Positions 35,470 to 46,389 of a DNA stretch of 64,000 nucleotides are shown piece after piece. The stretch is from NCBI RefSeq assembly GCF_037325665.1, contig NC_090253.1, forward strand, positions 37,886,722 through 37,950,721. The letters are read 5' to 3'. The first letter of the stretch is position 1. Every line of letters starts with the position of its first letter. The notes under the pieces were generated by a model that worked only from the letters and a program-made list of their open reading frames with translations, did not search any database and had not been told where the DNA came from. The translations under genes were made by a program, and so were the position numbers. Source of the stretch: Littorina saxatilis. Taxonomy: Eukaryota; Mollusca; Gastropoda; Littorinimorpha; Littorinidae.

Positions 35470-36149
35470 ATTCGTATGACAAAACACAACAAAACAGAAC
35501 ACCATCAAAATGGTCGCCAACATTAGTCCCAGAACAGAAAGAAACGTCAACTAACTGCACCGAATGTAACCAGGCTTTACAGTGTACACTCCACTATCCA
35601 AACAAGGACATTCAGATATTTAATCTGCAAGAAAAAGAAGGATTTACCAACCCTACCCATACTGAGATTTCATTACCTCATCGATAAACCCTTCGCGGGT
35701 GTTCGCACAATCTTGAAAACAAATATTCCCAGATTATTTCTCCTACTATTCTGTCACCTTTTGTCTCTGTGCCAATTCCAAAGCTCTAATAAGCGACGTG
35801 CCACAGTATCCTATCCTCTTATCAATGTATCTGCTCTAATTATTACTGTCTTATAGATAATGACACATGCAGCGGAAATTGTATCCATTCGTCTGTTGTG
35901 CGCAAAGCGATAGGCGTCTGGAACGTCATAACTTCATTCGAAAATAATTAATCATTTATGATTTTATCATAAATTAATTTATGTTCTAAATATTCTTTGG
36001 AGAAAGACCAGAGCACAGCTTATTGAAACAGACACTCCCTAGCGCCTCGCATTACACAATTCAAATGCACAACTTACATGCATCATACACACACCTTGTT
36101 CTCATCACCTGTTCAATACACATTCATAACACTTCAATATTGTGTTTCT
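35470..36149. other. Non-coding stretch, no gene seen
   Basis: AT-rich, no domain-bearing frame, no repeat border recognised. Confidence 0.4.
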
Positions 36150-36470
36150 GTCCCGGGTAGCTCAGGTGGTAGAGCACTGGACTTGTGATCGAAAGGTCGC
36201 TGGTTCGAATCCGGGCCGGGACGGACACGGGTCAACTTTATTTGCAGACCCGGAGACGGTATCCATCTCCCACACCCGTGTCACCACAATGGCACGTTAA
36301 AGATCTTGGTCATTCTACCATAAGTGCAGATGGCTGATACCACCTAAACACGCAAACATCAAAAGCCGTGAGGGCGTAAAAACTCGAATCGTATAAACCA
36401 ATTCATGTCCAATATAGGCAATTAAGACCTGACGGACAATAAGCCCCTTAACATTTACTTTTTACTTTAT
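36150..36470 (+). mobile_element. tRNA-derived SINE with tRNA-Thr-like head
   Basis: The first ~72 bases fold close to a tRNA: acceptor halves GTCCCGG/CCGGGAC pair over seven bases, then D arm GCTCAGGTGGTAGAGC, anticodon loop CTTGTGA (UGU, threonine-like) and T loop GGTTCGAATCC. One extra base between the acceptor and D arm and weak anticodon pairing argue against a working tRNA. A 250-base body (GGCACGTTAAAGATC, TAAGTGCAGATGGCTGATAC) and a TTTACTTTTTACTT tail follow. Confidence 0.8.
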
Positions 36471-37620
36471 TTCTGTCGCTGAAGTTTATTTTCAGCGACC
36501 ACTGGCGGTTTTGATAGAGCAAAAGCACTACAATAGTAACATCATAACCAAAGAACAAGGTGTAAGTTTTAGTGTACGGGTTGACTAGGTTTCAAAATGG
36601 ACATATCAGGCACTAATTTATCATTCCCGTCACTAAAACACCAAAACCTGTACATTGACACCATGACATGGGCAGCCGTGGATGTTATCCATACATTTGT
36701 CAAGAGACAATATTCCAGAACACTATTTCTTTCATCTCTTCTCTGCAGATGAACTGCATAGTATATCATTATAAAGAGAAAACACAATACTGAAGTTATT
36801 TCCGAACTTAATAGCCTAGATATATGACACCGTCCGATCTGTCCAATAGTGTTAGTGAATATATACCATCGCGCTGCGGCATAGAATTCAGGAAATTATC
36901 TAAATATATGTATTTGCTAGGTTAGTATTATTATTCATATCTTGACAGTGCCTATTAATATATCTACAATTCGTGTCCGAGTTTAATACCAGGTCCCTCT
37001 TAATGTATGAGCATATTGTTGTCAGTGTATAGTCCCATGTGATTTTGATGAAAACATATATGTCTCCTTGCAATTAGGCCTACAGATTAAAGGTTTCTTA
37101 AACCTCTCCTTGTCTTGTTGCTTCTTCTATTTTTGAAGCTTTAACAATTCAAAGAAAAGTCACTGTATCAGTTATCATTGATTTTTGTTTGTTGTGTATC
37201 GTGATTGTCCACCTCAAAACCCGATAGGTCAAAATTCTTATGAATATTTCGTTTTGTCTATAATTGAACTTAACTTAACCTTACTTGTTTGTAGATTTCT
37301 GTCCACCAAATCAACATTATGCGCCTACTTCTGAGTGTTTCAAATACCTGTGAGATGAGAGAGGTTCCAATATTCGCGACCTTGTTGTTTTTTAAACTGA
37401 ATTTTGGAACGTCAGCAGTCTATCTGTGTCTGGATTTTCCGAGTTTAGCATAGCATAGTACTCACTTTGGAACTGAAGTATGTTCCTAATCCTGAAGACC
37501 GGCCACTGAATTGCTTATAGAACAAACACACATATACAAGAAGCTCCACAGTACAGCACAGTAAAAAATAGTACAGTCCGAATGTGCCGCCGAAGAAACA
37601 CTGCGATCCCTCTGGCACTG
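36471..37620. other. Non-coding stretch, no gene seen
   Basis: AT-rich sequence without recognisable gene or element border. Confidence 0.4.
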
Positions 37621-37622
37621 AA

Positions 37623-37813
37623 CCCACCACTTCAGTACTTGGCACTCACACTCGATTACTGCCTTCCCTAGCCGGTTAATATCAGCACGACCAGCTCAGC
37701 GCTGAGACTGCCGTCCCCACCACTTCAGTACTGCTTGGCACTCACACTCGATTACTGCCATCCCTAGCCGGTTAATATCAGCACGACCAGCTCAGCGCTG
37801 AGACTGCCGTCAT
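37623..37813. repeat. Direct tandem duplication, two ~95-bp copies
   Basis: CACCACTTCAGTACT...TGGCACTCACACTCGATTACTG through GCTGAGACTGCCGTC occurs twice in a row with only a 3-4 base indel and one substitution, so the duplication is recent. No coding sense seen. Confidence 0.9.
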
Positions 37814-37957
37814 CAGGGCTGCCCCAACACTGACCACCTACAGAGCTCAGTTTTTAACATTTTAATAAGTCACTAAGAGTGAAAAGACATTGATGTGACG
37901 GGACTGTATAATTATATGACTTGTCCCACCAAAGTCAGGACTTTTATTGTATTCAAA

Positions 37958-38362
37958 GAAGCCAAGACTCTTCTACAACGAAAGAAGAAAGAAAACTGGA
38001 AAAAGAGAAACGGAGACTACAACCCACAGGAAGACCCCATCAACAAACTAGACCGGAGAAGCCAAACCACCATTTTCCGTCTAAGGACAGGGCACTGTGG
38101 ACTGAAGAAACACCTCAAGAGACTGGGCCTTGCGGATGACGCACACTGTGAATGTGGCTCGGAAGAGCAAACTCCGGAGCACATTCTCCAGAACTGCCCC
38201 CATCTAGAGACAATACGCCAGAAGTTCTGGCAAGAAGAGACCAGTGTTGGAGCCAAACTCTGGGGTCCTGCCGACGAACTGCGCAAGACTGCGGACTTCC
38301 TGGCAGCCACTGGTCTGAGGATTTAGCACGGCCATCAACATCGAACGCAGAAGAAGAAGAAG
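37958..38362 (+). mobile_element. 5'-truncated LINE with 12-bp target duplication
   Basis: The last ~135 residues of a non-LTR ORF2 with a stop at 38324-38326: SQTTIFRLRTGHCGLKKHLK, CECGSEEQTPEHILQNCP (a C-x-C-x-H-x-C knuckle) as in the C-terminus of I/Jockey-type elements. The 3' end is GAACGCAGAAGAAGAAGAAG. ATTGTATTCAAA stands at 37946-37957 and again at 38363-38374, a clean target-site duplication, so insertion borders are exact. Intact frame and exact duplication suggest a young copy. Confidence 0.85.
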
Positions 38363-38374
38363 ATTGTATTCAAA

Positions 38375-38878
38375 ATTATTATTATGCGCTCTCCCGCATC
38401 CGTTGCGAAGATGACCAACAGTGGTTCCGCTGCAACGTAAAGAATCCAGATCCAGACGGTCATCAAATCAGGGGATTCCCTTATTTTGGGCTTGCAGCTG
38501 AATGTTCGCGGTTCGCCGATACAATCCTGCAAACATTTGTGACCCACTCCCACAAAAGGATAACCAAGTATCATTTTTGACATTTCGACTTTTTGGTATC
38601 CCTTGAAAGTGAAGATAACCAACTTTCAGATGGTCTTTACTACGAGTGTCTATTATTTAGCATTGATGAGATCAGTATAGCGATTTAAAGGTTGCTCAAA
38701 CTCAAGCGGCCATTTTGAAAAAAGCAGGTGTGAAGGTCACAGCGGAGTAAATTTTCAAAAAATCCCTGGCAACAGGTTTTAGTTTAACTTTCCTTCAATA
38801 TGCATCACAAAAAATGAAAATGAAATTTGTTTTAAGTTAAAAAAAAACTGAAGAAAGAAACACTTAGGCTATTTGGAC
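38375..38878. other. Non-coding stretch, no gene seen
   Basis: This includes the continuation of the pre-insertion sequence of the LINE. A frame at 38152-38580 crosses the LINE border and is not a gene. Confidence 0.4.
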
Positions 38879-39170
38879 GTTAAAAACAATTTCATCTTAT
38901 TTCTTGTCGGTTCCTGATTCCAAAAACATATAGATATGATATGTTTGGATTAAAAACATGCTCAGAAAGTTAAAGCGAAGAGAGGTACAGAAAAGCGTGC
39001 CGCTATGCAGCACAGCGCAACCACTACCGCCCTAAACAGGCTCGTCAATTTCACTGCCTTTTGTACGAGCAGCGGACTACGGTCATTGTGAAAAAAATGC
39101 AGTGCGTCCAGTTTCATTCTGTGAGTTCCACAGCTTGACTAAATGTAGTAATTTCGCCTTACGCGACTTG
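38879..39170 (+). mobile_element. CAAGTC-ended TIR element, 5'-truncated copy
   Basis: This matches the right 290 bases of the element at 30932-31786 (TTCTTGTCGGTTCCTGATTC, GAGAGGTACAGAAAAGCGTG, and the right end TTTCGCCTTACGCGACTTG), with about 85% identity by eye. The left part is absent. Confidence 0.7.
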
Positions 39171-39237
39171 TTTCTCTGTCCGCTCTTCCTCCTTCTTTGT
39201 TCTCGACCTCTTCCCGGCTCCGCTTCCCCGTCGTTGT

Positions 39238-39355
39238 CTTCCTCCTCCTCTTTCACTCCTCCTCCTCCTCCTCCTCCTCTCACAGTCTCCTAATTTATTG
39301 TCAGTGTTTCTCCGACACTCCAAACAATGCCTGCTCTCCCCCCCCCCCTCTCTCT

Positions 39356-39450
<95 letters not shown>
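39238..39450. repeat. Compound (TCC)n, (CT)n and (CA)n microsatellite
   Basis: A TCC-rich block (39238-39280), a C run, about 53 bases of CT (39360-39412) and then about 36 bases of CA. Peptide-like frames here are repeat artefacts. Confidence 0.9.
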
Positions 39451-39451
<1 letters not shown>

Positions 39452-40009
39452 GCAAACACGCACGCACACATGCACACATTATGTGTGTGCGTGCATGTTT
39501 GTTTGTTTGTTTGTCTTTTGCACATTTCTTGAAAACGTTCATTTCTTGCAGCTTGAGAGGATTTTGTGTTGACAAGACAAAACTGAATACCACTTCTTCG
39601 TTCATGGGCTGAAACTCCCTCGTAGCCTACACTCGTGTTTTTGCAGGAGACGGTGTTTACATGTGACCGATTTTTCACCACTATTTCGTCAGCCATACTT
39701 CGTTTTGCGGGGAATTTATAACATGAAAAAAATGTCAAATTCACTAAAAAAACAAAAAATTAATAAAAATAAATAAATAACATGGCCATTCTCTGAATCC
39801 CCTACATTATGCAGCAAACAGCTTGAATTTACACGAGAGTCGATACAATGGAACAGAAAACTCAGACAACCCCCAAAAATTACTTTGACAAAAGCTAAGT
39901 TCCCCTCGTTAAAATCGACCCCCCAAAAATCAGATGGAGTCAGCCAAAACCGAACACCTTTTGCATGTCAGTGATTGGTTTTAAAGACATCATGATGTCG
40001 ATTAAAAAA

Positions 40010-40240
40010 ATTAAAAATTAAGATTAGAATTCTGACATGGATTACAGGATCTTTTCCGTGCGCACTTGGTCTTGTGCTTGCGTGTACTCACGAAGGGGGA
40101 TAAGGCACTAGCAGGTCTCCACATAAGTTTACTTGGGAGATCAGAAAAATCTCCACCCTTAACCCACCAGGCGGCCGCGGCCGGGATTCGAACTCACGAC
40201 CGGCTTCCGATTAAGAGACCGACATAGCTGACAATGCGTG
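40010..40240 (-). mobile_element. tRNA-derived SINE, minus strand
   Basis: On the minus strand: TCGGTCTCTTAATCGGAAGC, CGTGAGTTCGAATCCCGGCC (B box) and then a body with GGTGGGTTAAGGGTGGAGAT, GTGTACACGCAAGCACAAGA and GATCCTGTAATCCATGTCAG. The A-box half is decayed. I recall this body as common in gastropod genomes. Confidence 0.65.
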
Positions 40241-40318
40241 TTTGTAAGATGATTTTCACACAAAAAGAACGTCTCAACTACGATCCGTTGTCTTAAAACG
40301 AACACGTTTCTGATTTAA

Positions 40319-43304
40319 GGGAAGCTTCTAGCATGAAAATCGACCAAAAATCACTTCAAATTGCTCTTCAGTATGATGCCCAAATAACTTGAATTTATGT
40401 GTGTGTGTAGTCCAACTATTGAAGATTACAAACATAAAAGGGAAATTGGCCTCAGGTATTTTATTTAATTTATATAAATATTTTAAAATAGGGTATAAAT
40501 ACGGATTCGCAAAAATTGATGTTTGGCATTTCCCACATAATTTGGTCATGAAAGGTAATACAAACTTAAAATTTTGCATATACAATTCTAAATACATGAA
40601 CTACATTATCACATAGGATAAAATGTATAACTTGAAATTTAGTCGCAATTTTTAGTAACGGTTTAACGCCAAAAAATCTAAAAAATGAAAATTGGTTTAA
40701 AATGATTGCATCAACTAAATCCTATGTGGGATTATAGCTTTATGTGTCCTGAAACACTGTACAAAATTTTATAAGCATATCTGCAAAGGTTCATGAGATA
40801 TTCAAGAAACGGTCGGTCAAAATAAACTTAAACGCGTTTTGAGAAAACGGTCAAAATGTAAGCTCTTTACTTCAGAAGAGGAGATGCATGCATATATATA
40901 TCTGTCATGGACAAAAGTTTTTACAGGACATCACATGTGCATGTGTACAACAATCTGTGACTTACCTAGTCTATTCATGAGCCCCAGATAAGTAATATTC
41001 CTCCCCATCTACATTCTGTTCAGCGGCATGAAGGGACCGAAGTCGACGTGCAAACTGCACAGCCTCACTTGCTTGGATTTGTCCAGCTGACACTCTGCTT
41101 GCATCCACTTTTTTGAGAAATTGTCTTGTCCATGTGCCAGCTTCCATCCCAAGAAGAGGGAAAATATCCAGCCTTCCACATTCTCCATCATTATATACAA
41201 TAGTTGCGTCCGCTACAGCTAAGCAAAGTCGCTTTCGGCCGACAAAAACAGTCTTCGGACATCTTTGCCAGATGAGATTGTGGAAGCTCTCATTGGTATT
41301 CTGAGAGCCCCCATGAAGACATCTTTCCAGCAGGCTATCTTGGGTCAGGGTCACAAAAATTGGACGGATGGCTTCGCACACAAAATCTGGAAAGGCATTT
41401 TTGTCTGGATCTCCTCTGCCAGTTTTGGATGGACACCAGGTCCCACAGTTGTCATGTTTTTTATTACGGTGTTGCCAGATGGCCCAAATGTCCTTTTTCA
41501 TCTGTCCTAAATTGCCAGAATTCTTCCTTATAGCTGCACCAAAATGAGCTTGAATTTTGAGTATTGCTTTTTTTGTCAACCCACCCCCCTTTCCGCCTAT
41601 GCCTTTGACAGATTTGCCGTTCTTATTGAAAGTTTTGTTTTTTAGTTCATTCACTTTATTCAAAAGTTGGCGACCCATTCTTTTTTGCACATGCCCACAG
41701 CATTCTAACTTTTCTATTCTAACTCCCTCATACACAGGTGGCTCAGAATTTTTTAGACAACTATATGTCTTGCTGTCCCCGTCCCCAAGAAAGTTGACAT
41801 ATCTAAGACCATGTAGCTCCTGTGACCTTCTAAAGATCTTCAATGCCCCAGCAGGTTCCATAGCTGCAGCACTCCCCTCGTGGTTTTTGTCACATACATT
41901 TCTCTGTCTGTGTTCATCTTTCCAATCCAAAAGTTCTTGTCCTTGTTTCTTTTTCTCTTGTTTTTTACAGCTGTCACAGTGATTAGACAGCACCTCGGTG
42001 TCTACAACTTTTGACTTTTTACCATTTACACTGAGCACAGTTACCACTCCATTTTTGCTCTGAAATCCCCGTCTATGATAGGTGCCATCCCCAGATACAG
42101 TCACATCATTCCCCTCACAGGCCTCAGAAACCTCATGTGCAGCAACAGATTTGCTGATATCGGCTACTTTTTCTGTGGCCTTCCTGATCTGATTCTTGTG
42201 ATTGGCCCACGTGCTATTGTTTAGTGAGCATGGTATGTTCATGTTGCCAAGGAATCTCTTAGCAGGTGCTTGGTCCCGACCGATAACAAACATAGAAAGA
42301 GGGAACCTTCTATTTACCTCAAAAACTTTGTTACATTTTTTAGATGTAAACAAAGTCATGTTGTGTTGACAACCACACTCGAATTTCAGTTCAGATGCAA
42401 GATCTGTCCTCACCTCAGTCACAGAAGAAAGCCGCGCAGCACCGATCGGTCGTTTGCACTCAGGACACAATAATCCGTTGATGAATGTGACTAAAAGTTC
42501 ACAGTCAACGAATCTAAACCCAGTAAGTTCATCTTGGCTGTCAAAAGGCACAGATTCTTCTTTATTTGTGTCCAATTTTCGCAGTTTGGCACTCGATGCA
42601 CACAAATGCAGAGGTGCAGACGACGCTTCTTCCTCTCCACGTTTTCTCTTTGCAGGCCGCCGACACTGATCAGGCACATTTTCCACAGTTGAATTGCTTG
42701 CATCCAAGGGAAGCCTAGCCAAAACATGTCGATTCCTTGGAGGTGTCTTTGTCTTTTTCTTGTAGCAATCCTTTCTTTTACCCATTGTAAGCTATAAACA
42801 AGTTTTGATGGCAAACACACTGACCCAATCGAAAGTAGCGTGGAAGACACAGACAGAGGCTGATTTGACCCACTTCTCAACTGGGTGGGCCGCAGCCGAA
42901 GCCCTTTTAGAAGAAGGCTTGTGATTGGTTTGTTTTCAGGTTGGCCTTCTTTGGGCCATTTGCCAAACAACCAATGAAAATCGTTGTAATGGAGTTTGTT
43001 TGGCGTTTCTAAACGGGGCTAGAAGGGATTTTGCTGTTCATATCCCAGTTTAAATTTTGTTTCTATGTTAGGTAGAAGAGAAGATATGGCCTTTCAAATT
43101 TTTTGCATAGTTAATGAGGGGTAGACTGGTGTTGTTTTTAAAACATTTACCTCAGAAATAAAATAAATAAAATATTTAGGGTTGCAGAAATAACTAATAC
43201 GGTTGATAGGGGGGTTGGAAAGGGTTTATGGAAACAAAATCACATGAAAACTCAAATCACACCAAAAAGCGTTTTTTGTCATTTTTTCATGCTAGAAGCT
43301 TCCC
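40319..43304 (-). mobile_element. Kolobok-like DNA transposon, looks complete
   Basis: Terminal inverted repeats GGGAAGCTTCTAGCATGAAA (left) and its complement (right, ending AGAAGCTTCCC) bound 2,986 bp. TTAA stands directly outside each end (40315-40318 and 43305-43308), the target duplication used by Kolobok and piggyBac elements. A single intronless transposase frame (40971-42785) reads on the minus strand and resembles Mutator-like-transposase-domain proteins, not piggyBac. TTAA plus this transposase favours Kolobok. Intact ends, duplication and ORF suggest recent insertion and perhaps activity. Confidence 0.85.
40971..42785 (-). CDS. Kolobok-like DDE transposase
   Basis: A 604-residue intronless frame from ATG (MGKRKDCYKKKTKTPP, a basic nuclear-signal-like start; a second basic patch is RRPAKRKRGEEE at 42-53). 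A zinc-binding part at about 107-151 has CPECKRPIG, CGCQHN and KKCNKVF. The catalytic core shows SGDGTYHRRGFQSKNGVV (D233), NHEGSAAAMEPAGA, FLGDGDSKTY (D335/D337), LECCGHVQKRMG, HDNCGTWCP and NTNESFHNLIW (E499), the motif order of the domain annotated in many invertebrates as Mutator-like transposase. The protein would cut and rejoin the element's ends in the nucleus. No stop or frameshift interrupts it. Its own TIRs lie 650 and 520 bases away. Confidence 0.9.
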   Translation of the reverse strand: MGKRKDCYKKKTKTPPRNRHVLARLPLDASNSTVENVPDQCRRPAKRKRGEEEASSAPLHLCASSAKLRKLDTNKEESVPFDSQDELTGFRFVDCELLVTFINGLLCPECKRPIGAARLSSVTEVRTDLASELKFECGCQHNMTLFTSKKCNKVFEVNRRFPLSMFVIGRDQAPAKRFLGNMNIPCSLNNSTWANHKNQIRKATEKVADISKSVAAHEVSEACEGNDVTVSGDGTYHRRGFQSKNGVVTVLSVNGKKSKVVDTEVLSNHCDSCKKQEKKKQGQELLDWKDEHRQRNVCDKNHEGSAAAMEPAGALKIFRRSQELHGLRYVNFLGDGDSKTYSCLKNSEPPVYEGVRIEKLECCGHVQKRMGRQLLNKVNELKNKTFNKNGKSVKGIGGKGGGLTKKAILKIQAHFGAAIRKNSGNLGQMKKDIWAIWQHRNKKHDNCGTWCPSKTGRGDPDKNAFPDFVCEAIRPIFVTLTQDSLLERCLHGGSQNTNESFHNLIWQRCPKTVFVGRKRLCLAVADATIVYNDGECGRLDIFPLLGMEAGTWTRQFLKKVDASRVSAGQIQASEAVQFARRLRSLHAAEQNVDGEEYYLSGAHE

Positions 43305-43479
43305 TTAATGGAGAGTGATGATATTTCGTTGGATTTCCTTTAAATTAAATCTATTGTTTATTGTAAATGGATAAGTAAATTTAAATTGTGGGGATTGGCA
43401 ACACCGATACTTGTCAAAGTGCCAGTGTAGATAAGTTTGTTTTGTTGTCGCCGAGTTGTTTCCCTTTAATTGTGGATTT

Positions 43480-44330
43480 TTTTGTAAATCGGGAAGCTAT
43501 TGATCGAGATGTACGTTACCCAAATGTGATTGAGTTTAAGGTTAATTAAGAATTGGATGAAGTTAAGGAAAGCGAATTGAATGATAACATTAATTGTCAT
43601 GGCATGAAGCTGTACTAACCTATTGTGGAAAGCTGATCGTAAAGATAGATGTTTTTGTGCGCTTGATGATGTAGAAATGGATGGTTTAGAGGAAAATTTA
43701 ACACAGTTATGGAATATTGGGATCAATTTTACAGCCCAGAAACATGATACAGTTGTGAGCATTGATGGTATTTTATTAAAAGTACAAAGATTGGCATTTT
43801 AATAGAAAAAAGAATGAGTAAAAAAAAAACAGTATTTTTTTAAAAACATAGAAAAGATATTCCCTGGGTGGACGTGAATTGTAAACAGAATAGGAAGTTT
43901 TAATCATAAAAAACATTGGAAATTGAAGTATGGTTTGAGTAAAAGAGTGCATGAACCAAAACAGAAACAATGGTATCATTTGAAAGTACGTTTGGAAACA
44001 TTTAAGAAAACATAAAGCAGATTTAGTGAAGAAAATAAGAAATATTAAAAGTAACAATTTGAAGAAAAGTGATGGAATATCTATTTATAGTGATGAAACC
44101 GGACGTACAGAAGTTACATACATTGTACCCTGAACATTGTAAGACTGAATGAAATGAATGCATCAAGACGTAGAGAGTTTACCTGAGCGATAATGCATAA
44201 TTTATTTCCCTCTAACATCATTTTGTGTAAAATGGGTATCGTTGATAACAACAATTGCTCATTCTGTCCAGATAAATAAGATGACGTGGACCTTTTTTTG
44301 TTTTTATATAATGCCAACGATTTAGGGTAT
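43480..44330 (+). mobile_element. Decayed LINE ORF2 fragment
   Basis: Short translated pieces in changing frames read like a LINE: an acidic stretch CALDDVEMDGLEENLTQLWN, KYGLSKRVHEPKQKQWYHLK, and near the end NNNCSFCPDK followed by DDVDLF, as in the CxFC zinc motif at the end of many LINE ORF2s. Many stops and frame changes show it is old. Borders are uncertain. Confidence 0.5.
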
Positions 44331-44659
44331 TAACATCAATAATTCATTATTGTAGCAATTTGGCCCCATGAATGTAAGGTACACAAGGTCGCTCATCAGT
44401 ACTATCGAAGTTTTTTTGTTGTTGTTCAGTGTAGAGTTTATACTAGATGAACGAGGCCGAGAAGCGAAATATCAACACGGCGAAAGATGAAAACGTCACA
44501 CCGGTGGATGGCACTGCTCAGTCAGTCGTGCATCAATGATTTTGTTTGACTCGTACTGAAGCTGCTTTATTGTTGCGATCTCAGTTCGATCACAGAAATG
44601 TTTTGGAATAAAGAATAAAGCAAAGCCGAAAGTAAAGAGGGGGGGGGGGGAGGTGGGAA

Positions 44660-44751
44660 TACTGCGAATTTTTTTTCTTCAAGTCACTTACAGACTGGGA
44701 AAACCGGCGGATTTGAATGAACCGCCAATCCGGGCAAGGCTCGAACCGGTG
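44660..44751 (-). mobile_element. SINE-like fragment cut by a MITE
   Basis: On the minus strand GGTTCGAGCCTTGCCCGGATT resembles a B box plus flank, then ATTCAAATCCGCCGGTTTTC. The left end of the next element falls right at this B box. Confidence 0.3.
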
Positions 44752-45549
44752 TCACGGCGTGAGTTTACACTGTCCTGAGTTTACGCAGTGGCCCCAATGC
44801 GCGTGCGTCGAAATATGCGTCACTTCCTGACCAAATTCACGACGCCTACAGCGTCGTGAGTTTATGATGATGTGAATTTACCAAAGCATTTTTGAGGTTG
44901 CCACGGTGACCGTCTTTGTTTCGCCGATCGCGTTCGCCACTGTATCAAGGAATTCAGTGGGAAATCGATGGGTTTGTGTTTGTCAGTGGTCTGCGAGTGT
45001 TGGAAGAAAAGGTGTAGATTTGTTTCTCAACAAATTTAGATTAGATTTGAATTTTAGAATAGTGGGAATCGATGGCTTTGTGTTACCGCTTGGACTATTT
45101 ATAATTATATGCTCCCTCGTAGAGATTGTTTTAGTCACCTTTTTCATGTTTGTGTTTAAAAATAACCACACATAAAGCTGGATATGTTCGGAATCAGAAA
45201 TGCTTCCTCTAGTTGCCAAAATCAAAATGCGCCCCAGTGTGGTGGGTGTTTTTGGGTGGGGTTCTGTTCAGTCTGTTTTCTTCTGTTCTGTATTTTTGTT
45301 TGTATTTTGTTTCTGCCTCGGTGCGTGTGATTTCGGAGAAAATGTTTCAAAGAAAGCATCTGATCAGCGAACTGTTCCATCGTGCGGGTTATGATCACTA
45401 AAAACGTGATTGACACCTTCCTTACTCAAAGTGAAAACAACCGGCTTCGAGTTCGGCAAATTCACGATGGCGGAAGTGACGCATATTTCGACGCACGCGC
45501 ATTGGGGCCACTGCGTAAACTCAGGACAGTGTAAACTCACGCCGTGACA
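44752..45549. mobile_element. MITE with ~80-bp TIRs
   Basis: The left end TGTCACGGCGTGAGTTTACA... continues through CAGTGGCCCCAATGCGCGTG and GAAATATGCGTCACTTCC. The right end is its near-exact inverted copy (45466-45549). The interior of about 640 bp has one 89-residue frame without resemblance to a transposase. Probably non-autonomous. Confidence 0.8.
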
Positions 45550-45639
45550 ACCTCATGATCTCTAGCGCATTTCACTACTGACTGAAGAAGGCAAGCTGAC
45601 TGATGTGTGAAAAATAGGAAAGTCTATTTTGTGAGATAC

Positions 45640-45786
45640 TGGTGACCGTGACTGCCGGTGCCCGAGCCTTGGGGCTCCAGATCCGGCTCGCCGGATCCCG
45701 AGCCACTCCGTTCTCTAAACGGCGTATTCCTCAAAATGTTACAGTTGTCAAATGGTACACTGGTAAACAGACGACTCAAAATGGCG
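45640..45786 (+). other. Possible first exon with strong donor
   Basis: A CpG-rich stretch ends ACTCAAAATGGCG followed by GTAAGT (donor at 45787). It is open in two frames (GARALGLQIRLAGSRATP or MPEPWGSRSGSPDPEP). It could be the non-coding first exon of BRIP1, whose coding exon 1 has an acceptor at 49296-49297, or a first exon of another gene. No family recognised. Confidence 0.25.
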
Positions 45787-46389
45787 GTAAGTTTGGAAGT
45801 CTTAGCGCTCTATGACATTTCTTGGGGACGTATTTTACCGGATCGCGAATAAAACTGTCAGCATGATTGCATTTTATTGTTATTAACATTCGTATGATAA
45901 CATGATAAGAAATGAGACTCGTGTTATGCGATCTGTGATTGCCATGATCTTGAAGCGCGGCCAACAGTTTCCAACTCCAAGTTCAATATGGTGTTAAAAA
46001 TTAACAAAATGCAGCATACATTTAAGGAACGACTGTTCTGTAATCCTTCATAAATTGTGTTCAGAATAAAGAGTGACAGAGACTTGTTACTGTTAGTGTG
46101 TCTTGTTGTCTTGTAACAGACTGGTCTCTCTGAAAGTGTGGTACACTTGACTTTAGTAACTGACTTAGCATAACTGGACTCTGCTGGAGTTATGGCACTG
46201 GAAACTTCAGTAACACTAACACCTCCCACTAGCTTTGGCCCCCGATCAACACATCGAAGAACAACGGTTTTGTATCTATCATTACCCATCGCATTGCCCT
46301 CTCCAGTATAACTATTCGCTAAGTAGGCTACACATCTCAGGTGGTGTAGGTGCACACTGTTACTCATGAAGCTTTCCTGGCATTCAAGT

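Noticed and set aside
36150-36222. Functional tRNA-Thr gene
   Set aside because: One extra base before the D arm, poor anticodon-stem pairing and a fused SINE body.
38152-38580. 142-residue frame downstream of the LINE knuckle
   Set aside because: It crosses the exact LINE border at 38362 and is out of frame with the LINE protein.
45924-46367. 147-residue minus-strand frame near a candidate first exon
   Set aside because: No domain; the frame crosses into AT-rich sequence and I see no splice partner. Kept only as a weak possibility of a divergent neighbour of BRIP1.
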